Shown here one piece after another: positions 46,791 to 55,288 of a stretch of DNA of 64,000 bases; the first letter of the stretch is position 1; the number at the start of each line of letters is the position of its first letter. Source of the stretch: Nannocystis sp. (GTDB taxonomy: Bacteria > Myxococcota_A > Polyangia > Nannocystales > Nannocystaceae); NCBI RefSeq assembly GCF_016714285.1, contig NZ_JADJNN010000017.1, forward strand, positions 1 to 64,000, read 5' to 3'. The translations under genes were made by a program, and so were the position numbers. The notes beneath the pieces were generated by a model. That model saw only the letters and a list, made by a program, of their open reading frames with translations. It did not search any database and had not been told where the DNA came from.

Positions 46791-47673
46791 GCCCGGGGAG
46801 GTCACCTCCGAGCGGACGTAGCCGAGGATCTCCGCCGCCCCTCCACCGCCCGGTGAGGACACGACCCCGCTGTGCTCGGAGCGCCCGAGGGCGAGGAGGC
46901 GGCGCGGGGCGGGGCGGCGTCATCGGGACCGAGCGGGGCTTGCCCCCCTTCGGCGGGCCGATGTGGCCGTTCCAGTCCGCGAACTCCACGTGGACCTTGT
47001 TGGCCCCGTAGTCGATGCGGCTCCACTCGAGGGCGATGATCTCGCCGATGCGCATGCCCGCGTCGCCCCCGAGGAGGACGAGCACGAGGGTCCGCGGGTC
47101 GCTGCCCGCCGCGTGGACGAGCCGCTCGTAGTCCTCCGGGATGTAGAAGGCGTGGCGGTGGTCGTTGTCCTTGAGCCGCTTGATCTTCGGCACGCTGGCC
47201 ACGTGCCCCTTGGCCTGGGCGTCGCGCAAGATCTGGCCGAGCGCCTGGAGGATCTTATTGATGGTGCCGGCGGCGAGCTCGAGCTTCTTGATCTCGAGGA
47301 CATGGTCCGCGGTGATCTGATCGACGCGCAGGGCCCCGAACATCGGGATGAGGTGTTGCTTGAGGTTCATCTGCATGTTGGCCGCCGTGCTCGGTCGCAG
47401 TCGGCATGCCCGCACGTGTTCATCCACGAAACGGACAGCGAACTCGGCGAACTTCGGCGCGGGCTCCTTCTCTCTAGCGGATCGTCCCGTGAGAAAGCCA
47501 CGGGCCTTCTCACGTGCCCAGCGCTCGGTCGAGGTGCGCGAGGCATGCGGCGACTTCCATCGCCTCCGTACCTCTTGACCTTCCACGAGCATCTTGACGT
47601 CGGCCTCCAGTGTGGTGCTGCCCCGGTAGGGGGCGATGGTGATCTTGGTGATCTCTCCGGTCGAAACTGACAT
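46791..47673 (-). pseudogene. tyrosine recombinase, truncated at the C-terminus
   Basis: The start is ATG 47673 (GGAG upstream; another Met lies four codons earlier). An N-terminal arm-type domain (KITIAPYRGSTTLEADVKM), a core-binding domain (FAEFAVRFVDEHVRACRLRPSTAANM in two parts, FGALRVDQITADHVLEIKKL) and the first half of the catalytic domain follow: GDAGMRIGEIIALEW with the first catalytic Arg, and PKGGKPRSVPMT with the beta-hairpin Lys. The HxxR and Tyr motifs are absent. The frame shifts after VPMT and runs into the kinase remnant. It probably marks the end of an integrated element whose integration disrupted the kinase gene. Confidence 0.7.
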
Positions 47674-47767
47674 GGGGAACTCCATGACAGCTCACAAGCG
47701 CGCTCAACATACAGCGCGCCTGCGAGCGTTGCAATCAAAATCGCTAACCACTGAGTGCTACTGAGCA

Positions 47768-48472
47768 CTACTCACGAAGGCGACCATCGTTTTCCATACC
47801 AGCGACGATCTCCCGAAAACGGACCAGCTTGCAGCCAACTGGAGCCATGGCGATCAACCACCGGCGACGCAGTTCTTGTGGGATGGCCATCAGTGCCGTA
47901 ACGACCTCGGCGTCTCGTTCTGTGCCCGGCCGGTAGTGGTCAGGGTCCTGCCTCCAGTACGGGATCGCCTCAAGCGCCAGGATGCTTTCGAGCGTTGTAC
48001 GGTCAAGCCGCTGATCGTTCGGGCTCGATCTTTCATCTGCGCGCCGTAGTACGCCATTCAGGCACGTGGCGCACACGACCTGATCGTCCGAGAATCGACA
48101 CAGCCCTTCGATCTCTGGTCGCTTGCAGCAATTGCATTCAAAAACGTTCCTGGGTCTCCGATCGCCGATTTTGTCCGACGCGCGAAGTAGCCGACGAGAA
48201 TGGGTGGCTTTGGCGACGCTCTCCACCAAGTCCTCCAGTGAAGCGAGCACAACATCACAGGTGATGAGTCTCAGCCGCCGCCATGAGAACGGTGGCCGAT
48301 CACGATCCTCGTCAGGCTCGCCCCTGTCAGGATTAGAGGGTTCGACCGCAACGACCGCAAGCGCTTGGAGAGTCAGGCCCACCCCGCGAGTCATCAGGTG
48401 TCGCAAGAGGTGGACGGTCTGATGTAGTGGCGCTTTGACGGCAAGCGCCCCATATTGTGGCACGCGTGGCAT
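47768..48472 (-). CDS. Cys-rich (zinc finger-like) unknown protein
   Basis: 234 residues from ATG 48472 (AAGGACAC upstream), 10 bp after the ParA-like gene. The central part has FECNCCKRPEIEGLC and VVCATCLNG, a possible zinc site. Other parts are helical and charged (LVESVAKATHSRRLLRASDKIG; FREIVAGMEN). No family is recognised. It is the last gene before the integrase and may be a DNA-binding accessory or excision factor; this is only suggested by position. Confidence 0.6.
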   Translation of the reverse strand: MPRVPQYGALAVKAPLHQTVHLLRHLMTRGVGLTLQALAVVAVEPSNPDRGEPDEDRDRPPFSWRRLRLITCDVVLASLEDLVESVAKATHSRRLLRASDKIGDRRPRNVFECNCCKRPEIEGLCRFSDDQVVCATCLNGVLRRADERSSPNDQRLDRTTLESILALEAIPYWRQDPDHYRPGTERDAEVVTALMAIPQELRRRWLIAMAPVGCKLVRFREIVAGMENDGRLRE

Positions 48473-48482
48473 GTGTCCTTGC

Positions 48483-49184
48483 CTAGCCCTGGCCGAGAGC
48501 AGCGATGATGCCGGCGAGCGCCGCTTCCTCGCGTGCACGGTAGTCCCGGTGGATGCCCCGGCTCGCGGAGCCGGGCACCTTCGGGAAGTTCTGGGGAGGT
48601 GGTGCACCGGGTGGGTGCAGGCCCACGCGTGCCAGCGCCTCGCTTACGACCCCGAGCATGTCTTTGGCGCCGGCCGAGTCCACGTCGCTGGCCCACAGAC
48701 ACCCCGGCCGCATCTCCCAAAGCTCGGACCGGTTGGGGACCCGGACGTCAGCGAAGCTGACACGCCCCGCGAGCGCCTCGGGCACCCGGAGTGGTAACGG
48801 GTCGCTCGGATCGGGCAGCCGCCGGTTCCACACGCAGAGCACCGGCCCCACGAGCTCCTCCGCGATGGCGCGCATCCCGTTGTGGAACGCCGTCGGCGAA
48901 TCCATCAACATGACCCACAAATCGGGCCGGAGGGTGTGCGCGACGTTCGAGCACGCCCAGACGTCGACCACGCGCAGGTCCCACGGACCGGGCGGGACGT
49001 TCTCGGTCGCGTCCGCCCAGGGAAGGGTGGGCGTGAGGAACTCCGCCATGTCGTTGTTCTGGTCTAGCGAGAGCCCAAGCGCAGCGAACCCGAGCGCGTG
49101 GGCGTAGTAGACGGTATGGGAGGCGAACAGGGTGGATCCGACGCCACCCTTGCGGTTGAGGAAACAGATCGTTTTTGTTCTCAT
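48483..49184 (-). CDS. ParA/MinD-like protein with altered P-loop
   Basis: 233 residues. It starts with TICFLNRKGGVGSTLFASHTVYYA, the deviant Walker A of ParA/MinD proteins, but KGGVGK(S/T) reads KGGVGST: the P-loop Lys is Ser while the signature Lys is kept. LGLSLDQNND replaces the usual DxDPQ, and VVDVWACSN and VMLMDSPTAFHNGMRAIAEEL resemble later ParA segments. It may bind nucleotide weakly or serve as a scaffold. GGAG precedes the ATG. Location among membrane-protein genes suggests a role in positioning or partition of the element. Confidence 0.75.
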   Translation of the reverse strand: MRTKTICFLNRKGGVGSTLFASHTVYYAHALGFAALGLSLDQNNDMAEFLTPTLPWADATENVPPGPWDLRVVDVWACSNVAHTLRPDLWVMLMDSPTAFHNGMRAIAEELVGPVLCVWNRRLPDPSDPLPLRVPEALAGRVSFADVRVPNRSELWEMRPGCLWASDVDSAGAKDMLGVVSEALARVGLHPPGAPPPQNFPKVPGSASRGIHRDYRAREEAALAGIIAALGQG

Positions 49185-49222
49185 GATTGTTGGCTCCTAT
49201 GTATGCACATCGTTGTGGCACC

Positions 49223-50440
49223 CTATGAGTGCCATTGACCATTGCGCGCACGCCATGGCCAGCGTCCCAGCACCTGAACCTCAGCGACCACGCGATGAAG
49301 CAGCAGAGCAGAGGCGAGCGACTCCAGCCCCGGGCGGGAGCGCGTGTTGCCGCCCAGGCTGTAGAGCTTGCCTCGCTGCTGCTCGAAGCGGGGTTTTTCG
49401 TCGACGAGGATAACGTCGATAAATGTGCTGCTGCGCCACCTGAAGGTGATCAGGCCACGGTCCAGCCGGGTGGTCGTGTAGTCCAGCTCCAGCCTGGTCA
49501 TCATGTAGCCGAGCGCGGCTTCATCGACGAACAACTCCCCAGCGACCCAGACGGCGTGCCCGTCTGGGTTCATGGGCAGCGGTTGGCGGCGCATGAGTCT
49601 CGTCTGTGCGTCGGTCTGGAGGTCCGGCCATTCCCCACCCCAGGAGACGAGGTTGTAGTGCTCGAGCTCCACAAGGAAGTCCTCCAGCGTGACCTGGTCG
49701 AGCAGCGGAGTGATCGTGAAGAGCGGGCCCTCCTGCTCAGGGAAGTGGTGGATCCCGCTATGCTTCGCCAACTGAATCGAGCCGCGCTTCCAGGCCGGCA
49801 CCACCACCCGATCGTTGACATAGTCGGTCCCGTGGAACCACTCGAGCGAGGTGACCATCGCCTCATCCGCGAAGTAGTCGCCGGCGACCATGAAGTAGTG
49901 GCCTTTGGGGCGAGTCTTCGTCGGAAGCTTCGACGGCGGGTCACTCCATGAACTGGCAAGTCTCGGGTTGAAGGCAGTTGGGTGGAGAGGCTGCGGCTCC
50001 GGCGTGACCCCTTCGCGGGTCTGCGTCGGCCAGCTTGGGTAGGCGCCCCCACTTTCGGCGAGCCCATACTGCACAAGCAGCACCACGAAGTCCTCAAGCT
50101 CCGCGGACCCGCCCGCGTGGTCGATCCAGTAGATCGCCGTACCGACCTGATTCGGTAGGGTCACTCCTGTGGGGAGGAGCACACCGTCGGCACGGCGAAA
50201 CGCGACCTTCCCTCGTCGGTAGAGGAAGACATCAACGTCGCGTTGCTCGGGTCCCGAACGTTGCTGCGCGCCAGGCAGTCGGCGGACAAGGTCATCGACG
50301 AGGGCCTGGTCGGCATAGTAGTGATCCTTGACCCGATAGACGTGTCCGCGGCGGACCCGGGTCGACCACCACACGGTCGCACCGAGACCGGCGCCGAGGA
50401 ACAGGCCGGCTGCGGCTGCTGCGATTGTCTTGGTTTCCAC
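49223..50440 (-). CDS. membrane-anchored protein with three internal repeats
   Basis: About 405 residues from GTG 50440 (GAAGGAAGGT upstream); a GTG at 50533 is possible. One N-terminal span (AAAAAGLFLGAGLGATVWW) is followed by three repeats that begin GHVYRVKDHYYADQALVDDL, GHYFMVAGDYFADEAMVTSL and GHAVWVAGELFVDEAALGYM. Each is followed by an Arg/Lys strand (RRGKVAFRR, WKRGSIQLAKH, DRGLITFRWR) and, in the first two, an EDFxVxLxxYxL helix. I know no family for it. The repeats suggest a trimeric-like or elongated assembly facing one side of the membrane. Confidence 0.7.
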   Translation of the reverse strand: METKTIAAAAAGLFLGAGLGATVWWSTRVRRGHVYRVKDHYYADQALVDDLVRRLPGAQQRSGPEQRDVDVFLYRRGKVAFRRADGVLLPTGVTLPNQVGTAIYWIDHAGGSAELEDFVVLLVQYGLAESGGAYPSWPTQTREGVTPEPQPLHPTAFNPRLASSWSDPPSKLPTKTRPKGHYFMVAGDYFADEAMVTSLEWFHGTDYVNDRVVVPAWKRGSIQLAKHSGIHHFPEQEGPLFTITPLLDQVTLEDFLVELEHYNLVSWGGEWPDLQTDAQTRLMRRQPLPMNPDGHAVWVAGELFVDEAALGYMMTRLELDYTTTRLDRGLITFRWRSSTFIDVILVDEKPRFEQQRGKLYSLGGNTRSRPGLESLASALLLHRVVAEVQVLGRWPWRARNGQWHS

Positions 50441-50444
50441 CTCG

Positions 50445-50678
50445 TCACCTTCCTTCGTCAGACGCCATTTCGGGCGTGCCACAGGCCGTGACGGCGCCCG
50501 GACCTGGAATTGCCGGTGCAGTCGTGACCACACGCCCGTCGCCCGTCACGATCGTGACCCAGCCGCGCTCATCCTCAACGATGGTCTTGCCGTTGCAGGC
50601 ACGCAAGAACGCCTGCCCGCGGGGCGATAGCGCCTGCGAAATGACCGCGTCACGAATACGCTTACTCGGGATGAACAT
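50445..50678 (-). CDS. small unknown protein
   Basis: 77 residues with a strong ribosome site (ACGGAGG) before the ATG. Composition is basic at the start (MFIPSKRIRDAVISQAL) and ends GTPEMASDEGR. No membrane span or family is seen. It ends 4 bp before the membrane repeat gene. Confidence 0.6.
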   Translation of the reverse strand: MFIPSKRIRDAVISQALSPRGQAFLRACNGKTIVEDERGWVTIVTGDGRVVTTAPAIPGPGAVTACGTPEMASDEGR

Positions 50679-50680
50679 GG

Positions 50681-50827
50681 CTACCTCCGTTGATCACGCT
50701 TCGTCCAGCGACCGAGCAGCACGCCAAGCCCAACAAGGCCAGCGCCTCCCGCAAGCCGGCCGACGAGGCGCAGCATTCGCATTTCAACCAACATTTCAGA
50801 GACCTTCGCCCTCTCTTCATCGGTCAT
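50681..50827 (-). CDS. small single-span membrane protein
   Basis: 48 residues from ATG 50827 (ATGAGGATT upstream). A charged N-terminal helix (TDEERAKVSEMLVEMRMLR) leads into one Gly/Leu-rich span (LAGGAGLVGLGVLLG) and a basic end (RWTKRDQRR). Confidence 0.6.
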   Translation of the reverse strand: MTDEERAKVSEMLVEMRMLRLVGRLAGGAGLVGLGVLLGRWTKRDQRR

Positions 50828-50853
50828 AGAATCCTCATGGTTCTGGTCAGACG

Positions 50854-51084
50854 CTATTTCGGGCGCGCCACAGGCCGCGGTGACACCACGCTCATCCCGA
50901 TGGCGACCCCGACCAGGACACCCACGGCACCTGTGCACGCGGCATAGACAAGGACACGGTTCTGATCCGAAACGCCCAGACGGTGGAGGTCGCACCTCGC
51001 TTGACGCAACTGATCGGCGAGGGCCTGATTCTCGGTCTTGAGGGCCACCATGGCCTGATCGAGCGTGAGGACGGGGTCCGCCAT
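50854..51084 (-). CDS. small membrane protein with coiled-coil head
   Basis: 76 residues from ATG 51084, one base after the methyltransferase-like stop. A predicted coiled coil (MVALKTENQALADQLRQARCDL) precedes a span (VYAACTGAVGVLVGVAIGMSVV) and a basic end (SPRPVARPK). Confidence 0.65.
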   Translation of the reverse strand: MADPVLTLDQAMVALKTENQALADQLRQARCDLHRLGVSDQNRVLVYAACTGAVGVLVGVAIGMSVVSPRPVARPK

Positions 51085-51085
51085 C

Positions 51086-51673
51086 TCAGCGCTTCCCTTT
51101 CCCCTTTGGCCAGAACGCTGCGGCCGCCAACGCTCCGACCACGCCGGTAGCAACCAGCTTCTCGTCGAGGCCGACGGGGCGCATGTCGACTTTTGAGCCC
51201 ACCGCGGTCGTGCCCCGCCAGCGCGCGTTCGGGTAGAGCCGGGCCGTGAGGGTCCACGGCTGAACGTTGACGATGAAGACGTTTTCCGCACTGCCGGCGA
51301 TCCTGGCGATCTCAGCGAGCGCCGCCTCGAGATCGGGGACGTACTCCAGCACGCACGACACGAACACGACCGACGAGTCCGCGGTGAGCTCCGGGACCGG
51401 GCCCTTCGTGATGTCCGCGACGATCGTCATCGGGCACTTTGGGCAGCCGTTGAGATCCACGCAGACATCGCCGCAACCGTACGCACGGGCGAGCCGCGTG
51501 TGCATCCCAGCGTCCGGATCCCCGATCACGACCAGCCGGCGGCCGAGCGCCGTGGCGCGCTCCATCGCCGACATGAACGCGACGGTTCGCTCGCGGAACC
51601 TGACCATGGCTGCGCCGCTCTCCACGAGCGCGGCATAGCCGAGGATCAAGCGTGCAGCAGTTCGAATGGACAT
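51086..51673 (-). CDS. membrane-anchored methyltransferase-like protein
   Basis: 195 residues from ATG 51673 (GGAG upstream). The middle has the SAM-methyltransferase pattern: LVVIGDPDAGMHTRLARAYG (motif I region, glycine-poor), CVDLNGCP, DITKGPVPELTADSSVVFVSCVLEYVPDLEAAL (in two parts), FIVNVQPW. An N-terminal segment and a C-terminal span (LVATGVVGALAAAAFW) end in PKGKGKR. Catalytic activity is uncertain, as motif I departs from GxGxG. Confidence 0.6.
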   Translation of the reverse strand: MSIRTAARLILGYAALVESGAAMVRFRERTVAFMSAMERATALGRRLVVIGDPDAGMHTRLARAYGCGDVCVDLNGCPKCPMTIVADITKGPVPELTADSSVVFVSCVLEYVPDLEAALAEIARIAGSAENVFIVNVQPWTLTARLYPNARWRGTTAVGSKVDMRPVGLDEKLVATGVVGALAAAAFWPKGKGKR

Positions 51674-51692
51674 GGTGAACTCCGATCGTGGG

Positions 51693-52862
51693 TCACTCCA
51701 AAGATGGTGGTATCGCTGGGCCCTGTTCGCCCTCGGCACGCTGGCGATCTTCGACGATGCCTTCGAGTCGTGTGACGGTCTTGCTCAGTGCGAGAAGCTT
51801 TTTGTCGGAGGCATCCGACGCAGCGCGCTCCTCAGCGAGCGACATCCGGACCCGAGTGTCCGACTCTCCAATCATGGTGCCGAGATTGGCGGCACAAACG
51901 GTGATCTTCGTATCTACAACGTCAACCTGAGTGTCCGCTTCCACCTCCGTCGGGCGATTGGCCGCCGCCTCAATCGGTCCGCCTGTAACCGGGGTGGGTG
52001 TGGCGGCCGGGGCGGGTGGCGGCCGGGCGGCGGCCGGGGCGGGTGTGGCGGCCGGGGCGGGTGGGGATGGGACCGCGGCGACGGTGGTTTCGGGAACCGT
52101 GACGGGTGTGTCGGTTGGCACCGCGGCGCCGGGTGTGTCGGCGGCCTCGGTGATCCGAAGCTTGGACTCGAGGACCTGAATCCTGGCACAGAGTCGTGAG
52201 ACTTCGAGGCTCTGCTGGATCATGCGGCCCCGTAGCTCGGTGTGCTCAGCGGCGACAGTTTGCTCGAACGTTTGCAGGTGCCGCGCCACTTCCATCGTCA
52301 ACGCGTTGAGCCTGTCGTCCACCGACATCCTTGGGGTGGTTGTTGCCGGCGAGGCGGGTGGCGGTGCGGCCGTCGAGGCGGGTGGCGGTGCGGCATGTGG
52401 TGGCGGCGCGGATTGGGAGGCCGATGTGGCGCTTGCCGCCCCCCCCTGTCCGGCCCGCTTCGCGGCGGACGTCAAGTCAGCGCGAAATGTCGGCGCTTGC
52501 GGAGATGCCGTTGCTGGCCCGCGGACGGGCCCCTCGCTAGGGTCATCATGCCTCGCACCGGAGAAAATGTCAGACACAGAGTGGTACAGGCCCATCAGGC
52601 CATGAGCGTGTGTCATGAGCTCGACAACGGACTTCGCTTTGGTGCGACCCGTGATATCGGCCAGCACTTCCTCGAGGTTCGCTATGTGGACCTGTCCGTC
52701 CTTCATGACGTCGTCGAGGAGATTCGGCTGCTGTCCGGTCGCGGCCCGCACCTTGGCGTTCGCCTCTGCCGTGTCGAGCACCTTTTGAACGTAGTTGCCT
52801 ACTCGAATGAACGAGCGGACAGCCTTCGGGATTTGCTCAGCCTGTTCACTTTGCATGTCCAT
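51693..52862 (-). CDS. Pro/Ala-rich coiled-coil protein
   Basis: 389 residues. ATG 52862 is preferred because AGGAGGTGTGTG precedes it, although the frame opens at ATG 52892. The first 110 residues are helical (FIRVGNYVQKVLDTAEANAK, MTHAHGLMGLYHSVSD). Two Pro/Ala/Thr-rich linkers flank a coiled coil (RLNALTMEVARHLQTFEQTV and following), and another coiled coil closes the protein (DKKLLALSKTVTRLEG). It is probably a structural or scaffold component of the element. Confidence 0.7.
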   Translation of the reverse strand: MDMQSEQAEQIPKAVRSFIRVGNYVQKVLDTAEANAKVRAATGQQPNLLDDVMKDGQVHIANLEEVLADITGRTKAKSVVELMTHAHGLMGLYHSVSDIFSGARHDDPSEGPVRGPATASPQAPTFRADLTSAAKRAGQGGAASATSASQSAPPPHAAPPPASTAAPPPASPATTTPRMSVDDRLNALTMEVARHLQTFEQTVAAEHTELRGRMIQQSLEVSRLCARIQVLESKLRITEAADTPGAAVPTDTPVTVPETTVAAVPSPPAPAATPAPAAARPPPAPAATPTPVTGGPIEAAANRPTEVEADTQVDVVDTKITVCAANLGTMIGESDTRVRMSLAEERAASDASDKKLLALSKTVTRLEGIVEDRQRAEGEQGPAIPPSLE

Positions 52863-52888
52863 CACACACCTCCTGTCACCATGGTTTG

Positions 52889-53506
52889 TCACTTACGGAT
52901 CGCTGACGCCGCCACGAGGCCGACCCCGAGCAAGGCAGCGCCTCCGACGATGTAGGGGGTCCATCGAAGCAACGTGGCGATCCCACCCGCGAAGTCGAGG
53001 CCCACCTTGCCAACCGCTGCGCCGGTCTCGATCAAAGCTTTCGCGGCCGCCTTTCCGACCGCGCTAAATTCCTCGCCCCAGCGCGCTCCCCACTCCGACC
53101 AGCTCGCGTCATCGGCGGCGACCTCCCTGGCTAGCTTGTCCATCTTGGTTGCCCAGGTCCTGCGGGGATAGGCCGATGCGATGAGGGCTGTGACCGCCTC
53201 GGGCTGCTGAAACAGCGCCGCAGGGTCGTCGAGGGCGCGCGTCACTTGGAGGAACTGCACGATCGCGTCGACCGGCGCACGGGTCAGTAGCTCGGAGAGC
53301 AGGGCCCGCACCTCGCCGCGCTCGTGCTTGCTGGCGGCCGCCTCGGCGGCGACCTGGGTGGCGCCGTGCTTGAGGGCGTCGGCGATGTAGTCCTCGTGTG
53401 CGTGGACAATGCTCGTCCACCACATGAGCCGGCTCTGTCGGTACTTGACGGTCTCTGTTGATGTCTCCATCTCGAGAACCGACTCCTCCGCTTCGGCGGT
53501 GCTCAT
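52889..53506 (-). CDS. helical protein with C-terminal membrane anchor
   Basis: 205 residues. The ATG overlaps the upstream stop (ATGA). Mostly helical and charged, with aromatic patches (WWTSIVHAHEDYIADALKHG), then a C-terminal span (YIVGGAALLGVGLVAASA) ending IRK. No family is recognised. Confidence 0.65.
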   Translation of the reverse strand: MSTAEAEESVLEMETSTETVKYRQSRLMWWTSIVHAHEDYIADALKHGATQVAAEAAASKHERGEVRALLSELLTRAPVDAIVQFLQVTRALDDPAALFQQPEAVTALIASAYPRRTWATKMDKLAREVAADDASWSEWGARWGEEFSAVGKAAAKALIETGAAVGKVGLDFAGGIATLLRWTPYIVGGAALLGVGLVAASAIRK

Positions 53507-53811
53507 CGTGCGTCCTCCCGAGGTTGACTGCTGGCACGCAACATCCTGACCCCGACCACCGGGTCCTTAGCCACCACGCAATACGGGCCCGGGCTGGTGA
53601 GCCACACTGGCTCGCCGATACGCGGGTTCACATGGAGGCCGACCTGCGCGCCTTGTCGTTGCCGGCTAATGGTCACGCTACCCTTGAAAATGACCAAGAT
53701 CGCCAAGGCGTCGTCCTCGATCGTCTCGATGAACGTCTCGCCGCGCATCATAAGAAGCGCACCGACCTGGTGGCGGTTACCGTGGAACAGACCTAGCAAT
53801 GGGAATTTCAT
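53503..53811 (-). CDS. small unknown beta-rich protein
   Basis: 102 residues from ATG 53811 (TAGGAGCG upstream). Alternating hydrophobic strands (ALAILVIFKGSVTIS, AQVGLHVNPRIGEPVWL, YCVVAKDPVVGVRML) suggest a small beta domain. The stop overlaps the next ATG. Confidence 0.6.
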   Translation of the reverse strand: MKFPLLGLFHGNRHQVGALLMMRGETFIETIEDDALAILVIFKGSVTISRQRQGAQVGLHVNPRIGEPVWLTSPGPYCVVAKDPVVGVRMLRASSQPREDAR

Positions 53812-53822
53812 GTGCAACGCTC

Positions 53823-54026
53823 CTACTCTGCTGAACGCCTTGGAAAGCTGCTCTGGACACCGAGGACGAACCCGACGGCCGTGCCGATGAGGGCACACAC
53901 AACGCCGGCAGAGATGGCGCCGGCGACAAACGCCTTCCGCGCGGCCGCCTCGGGCGACGGTATTTCCTCCACGAGCTCGACCCGGGGTCGATCCGTTGGA
54001 ATCGTTGTTTCAAGATCATGGGTCAT
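53823..54026 (-). CDS. small single-span membrane protein
   Basis: 67 residues. ATG 54026 overlaps the protease stop by 4 bp, so the upstream in-frame codons are not used. An acidic N-terminus is followed by one long span (VAGAISAGVVCALIGTAVGFVLGV) and a short basic tail. Confidence 0.65.
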   Translation of the reverse strand: MTHDLETTIPTDRPRVELVEEIPSPEAAARKAFVAGAISAGVVCALIGTAVGFVLGVQSSFPRRSAE

Positions 54027-54706
54027 CGCCACCACCGCCTCCTGTACTCGTCGACAAAGTTCGCCCAGCGCGATGGCGCTGGCTCGACCGGGATGCCGAG
54101 CTGCGCCACTTCTGCCATCGTGATCGGCCACTCGTGCGGCGTGTGGTCGCCCATCAACCGGGACATCGCCCGGTTGACGACAGCGAGCGACGCAGAGGAG
54201 CCTTGCCTCGCCGTGAGTGTGGTCCTCAAATAATCCTCAATCGAGCGCGCATAGTCCCGAGCGCTGAGCACTTCCGTGTCTTGGCTCGTCTCGGGCATGT
54301 ACTTGACACGTACACCTGAGACGATCGGGTCCACAGCCGAGAGCGCGGCGTTGCGACCCATCTCCAGACGCGTCGCGTTCAGCGCGATAAGCGTGCCGCC
54401 GGAGATCGCCATGTACGGCACGACCGCAGTGGATGCCGCGAACCGCCGTAGGCCGTTGGCGATCATCACGCAGGAGAGCACGCAGCCGCCCTGGGTGTGG
54501 AGCACGAGCGTAATCTCGTCGTTTGGCAGGTGCTCCATTGCCTCCAGCACCATCTCCGCGACGCGGAAGTCAATGACTGGCGTAACGATTGGGATCACAG
54601 GGGTGTGTCGTTCGACCGCGCGAGGCCCCTGCTGGCGACGCAGCAGGTACGTGGCGCCAACGAACGCGGCACCGGCTACAGCCGTCGTGATGATTGCCCT
54701 CTTCAT
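54023..54706 (-). CDS. membrane-anchored SDH/ClpP-fold serine protease
   Basis: 227 residues. An N-terminal span (IITTAVAGAAFVGATYLL) is followed by a crotonase/ClpP-fold segment of the serine-dehydrogenase-proteinase type: LVLHTQGGCVLSCVMIANGL, VVPYMAISGGTLIALNATRLEMG with the likely nucleophile Ser in AISGGT, and ALSAVDPIV. Family members usually read AmSAGT. It probably cuts a membrane or periplasmic substrate of the element. The stop overlaps the next start. Confidence 0.75.
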   Translation of the reverse strand: MKRAIITTAVAGAAFVGATYLLRRQQGPRAVERHTPVIPIVTPVIDFRVAEMVLEAMEHLPNDEITLVLHTQGGCVLSCVMIANGLRRFAASTAVVPYMAISGGTLIALNATRLEMGRNAALSAVDPIVSGVRVKYMPETSQDTEVLSARDYARSIEDYLRTTLTARQGSSASLAVVNRAMSRLMGDHTPHEWPITMAEVAQLGIPVEPAPSRWANFVDEYRRRWWR

Positions 54707-54715
54707 TGATGCTTT

Positions 54716-55288
54716 TCAGTGGACGTCCCGCTGGGTCGTATCCGTGAGCGCCGCCAAGGTGGTCACGGTCGGATCCTCGCGGCAGTAGCCGGTCGCATGC
54801 AGCAACGCGTCGTGAATGTCGAGCGGATCCACGCCGCGTCTCGCCGCTGCGACGAGAGCCCCCTCCACGCGCTGCATGTGCTCTTCATGTGTGCGAAGAA
54901 GGAGGTCCCATGACGTGCGAACCATTTTGATCGCGTCACTGCTCCACGCGGGCTCTGAATCCTGCTGTGGCGTTGGGTCTTCGGCTGCTTTGGGGGCCTC
55001 GACGTCATCGTCATCGAGGTCCCGCGCGAATCGGTTGATTCGTTCCTTGAGGCGCTCAAGAAGCCGGGCCTCGACCTCCTCCGGTGTCTCGGGCCGGCTC
55101 GCGTTGCTTCGTGGAGCTGCGCCATCTGGCTGGCGCATCCACAGCCCGGGCAGGAGGTCCGTGGCGAGTAGCGTGACGACCTGCTGCGCCGTCTCCTTGA
55201 GCCCGTCAGGGAAGTCAAGCTCTCTGATCGCCGCGTTGATCACCCGGGCACCCTTGTGGAAGTATGTTTGCTTTTTCTCGTCAGACAT
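54716..55288 (-). CDS. helical unknown protein
   Basis: 190 residues from ATG 55288 (GGAGAG upstream); the frame opens 30 bp earlier. The start overlaps the M23 gene by 8 bp. Charged helices (EEVEARLLERLKERINRFARDL), an acidic linker (DDDDVEAPKAAEDP) and a C-terminal helical part (WDLLLRTHEEHMQRVEG). No family is recognised. Confidence 0.65.
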   Translation of the reverse strand: MSDEKKQTYFHKGARVINAAIRELDFPDGLKETAQQVVTLLATDLLPGLWMRQPDGAAPRSNASRPETPEEVEARLLERLKERINRFARDLDDDDVEAPKAAEDPTPQQDSEPAWSSDAIKMVRTSWDLLLRTHEEHMQRVEGALVAAARRGVDPLDIHDALLHATGYCREDPTVTTLAALTDTTQRDVH

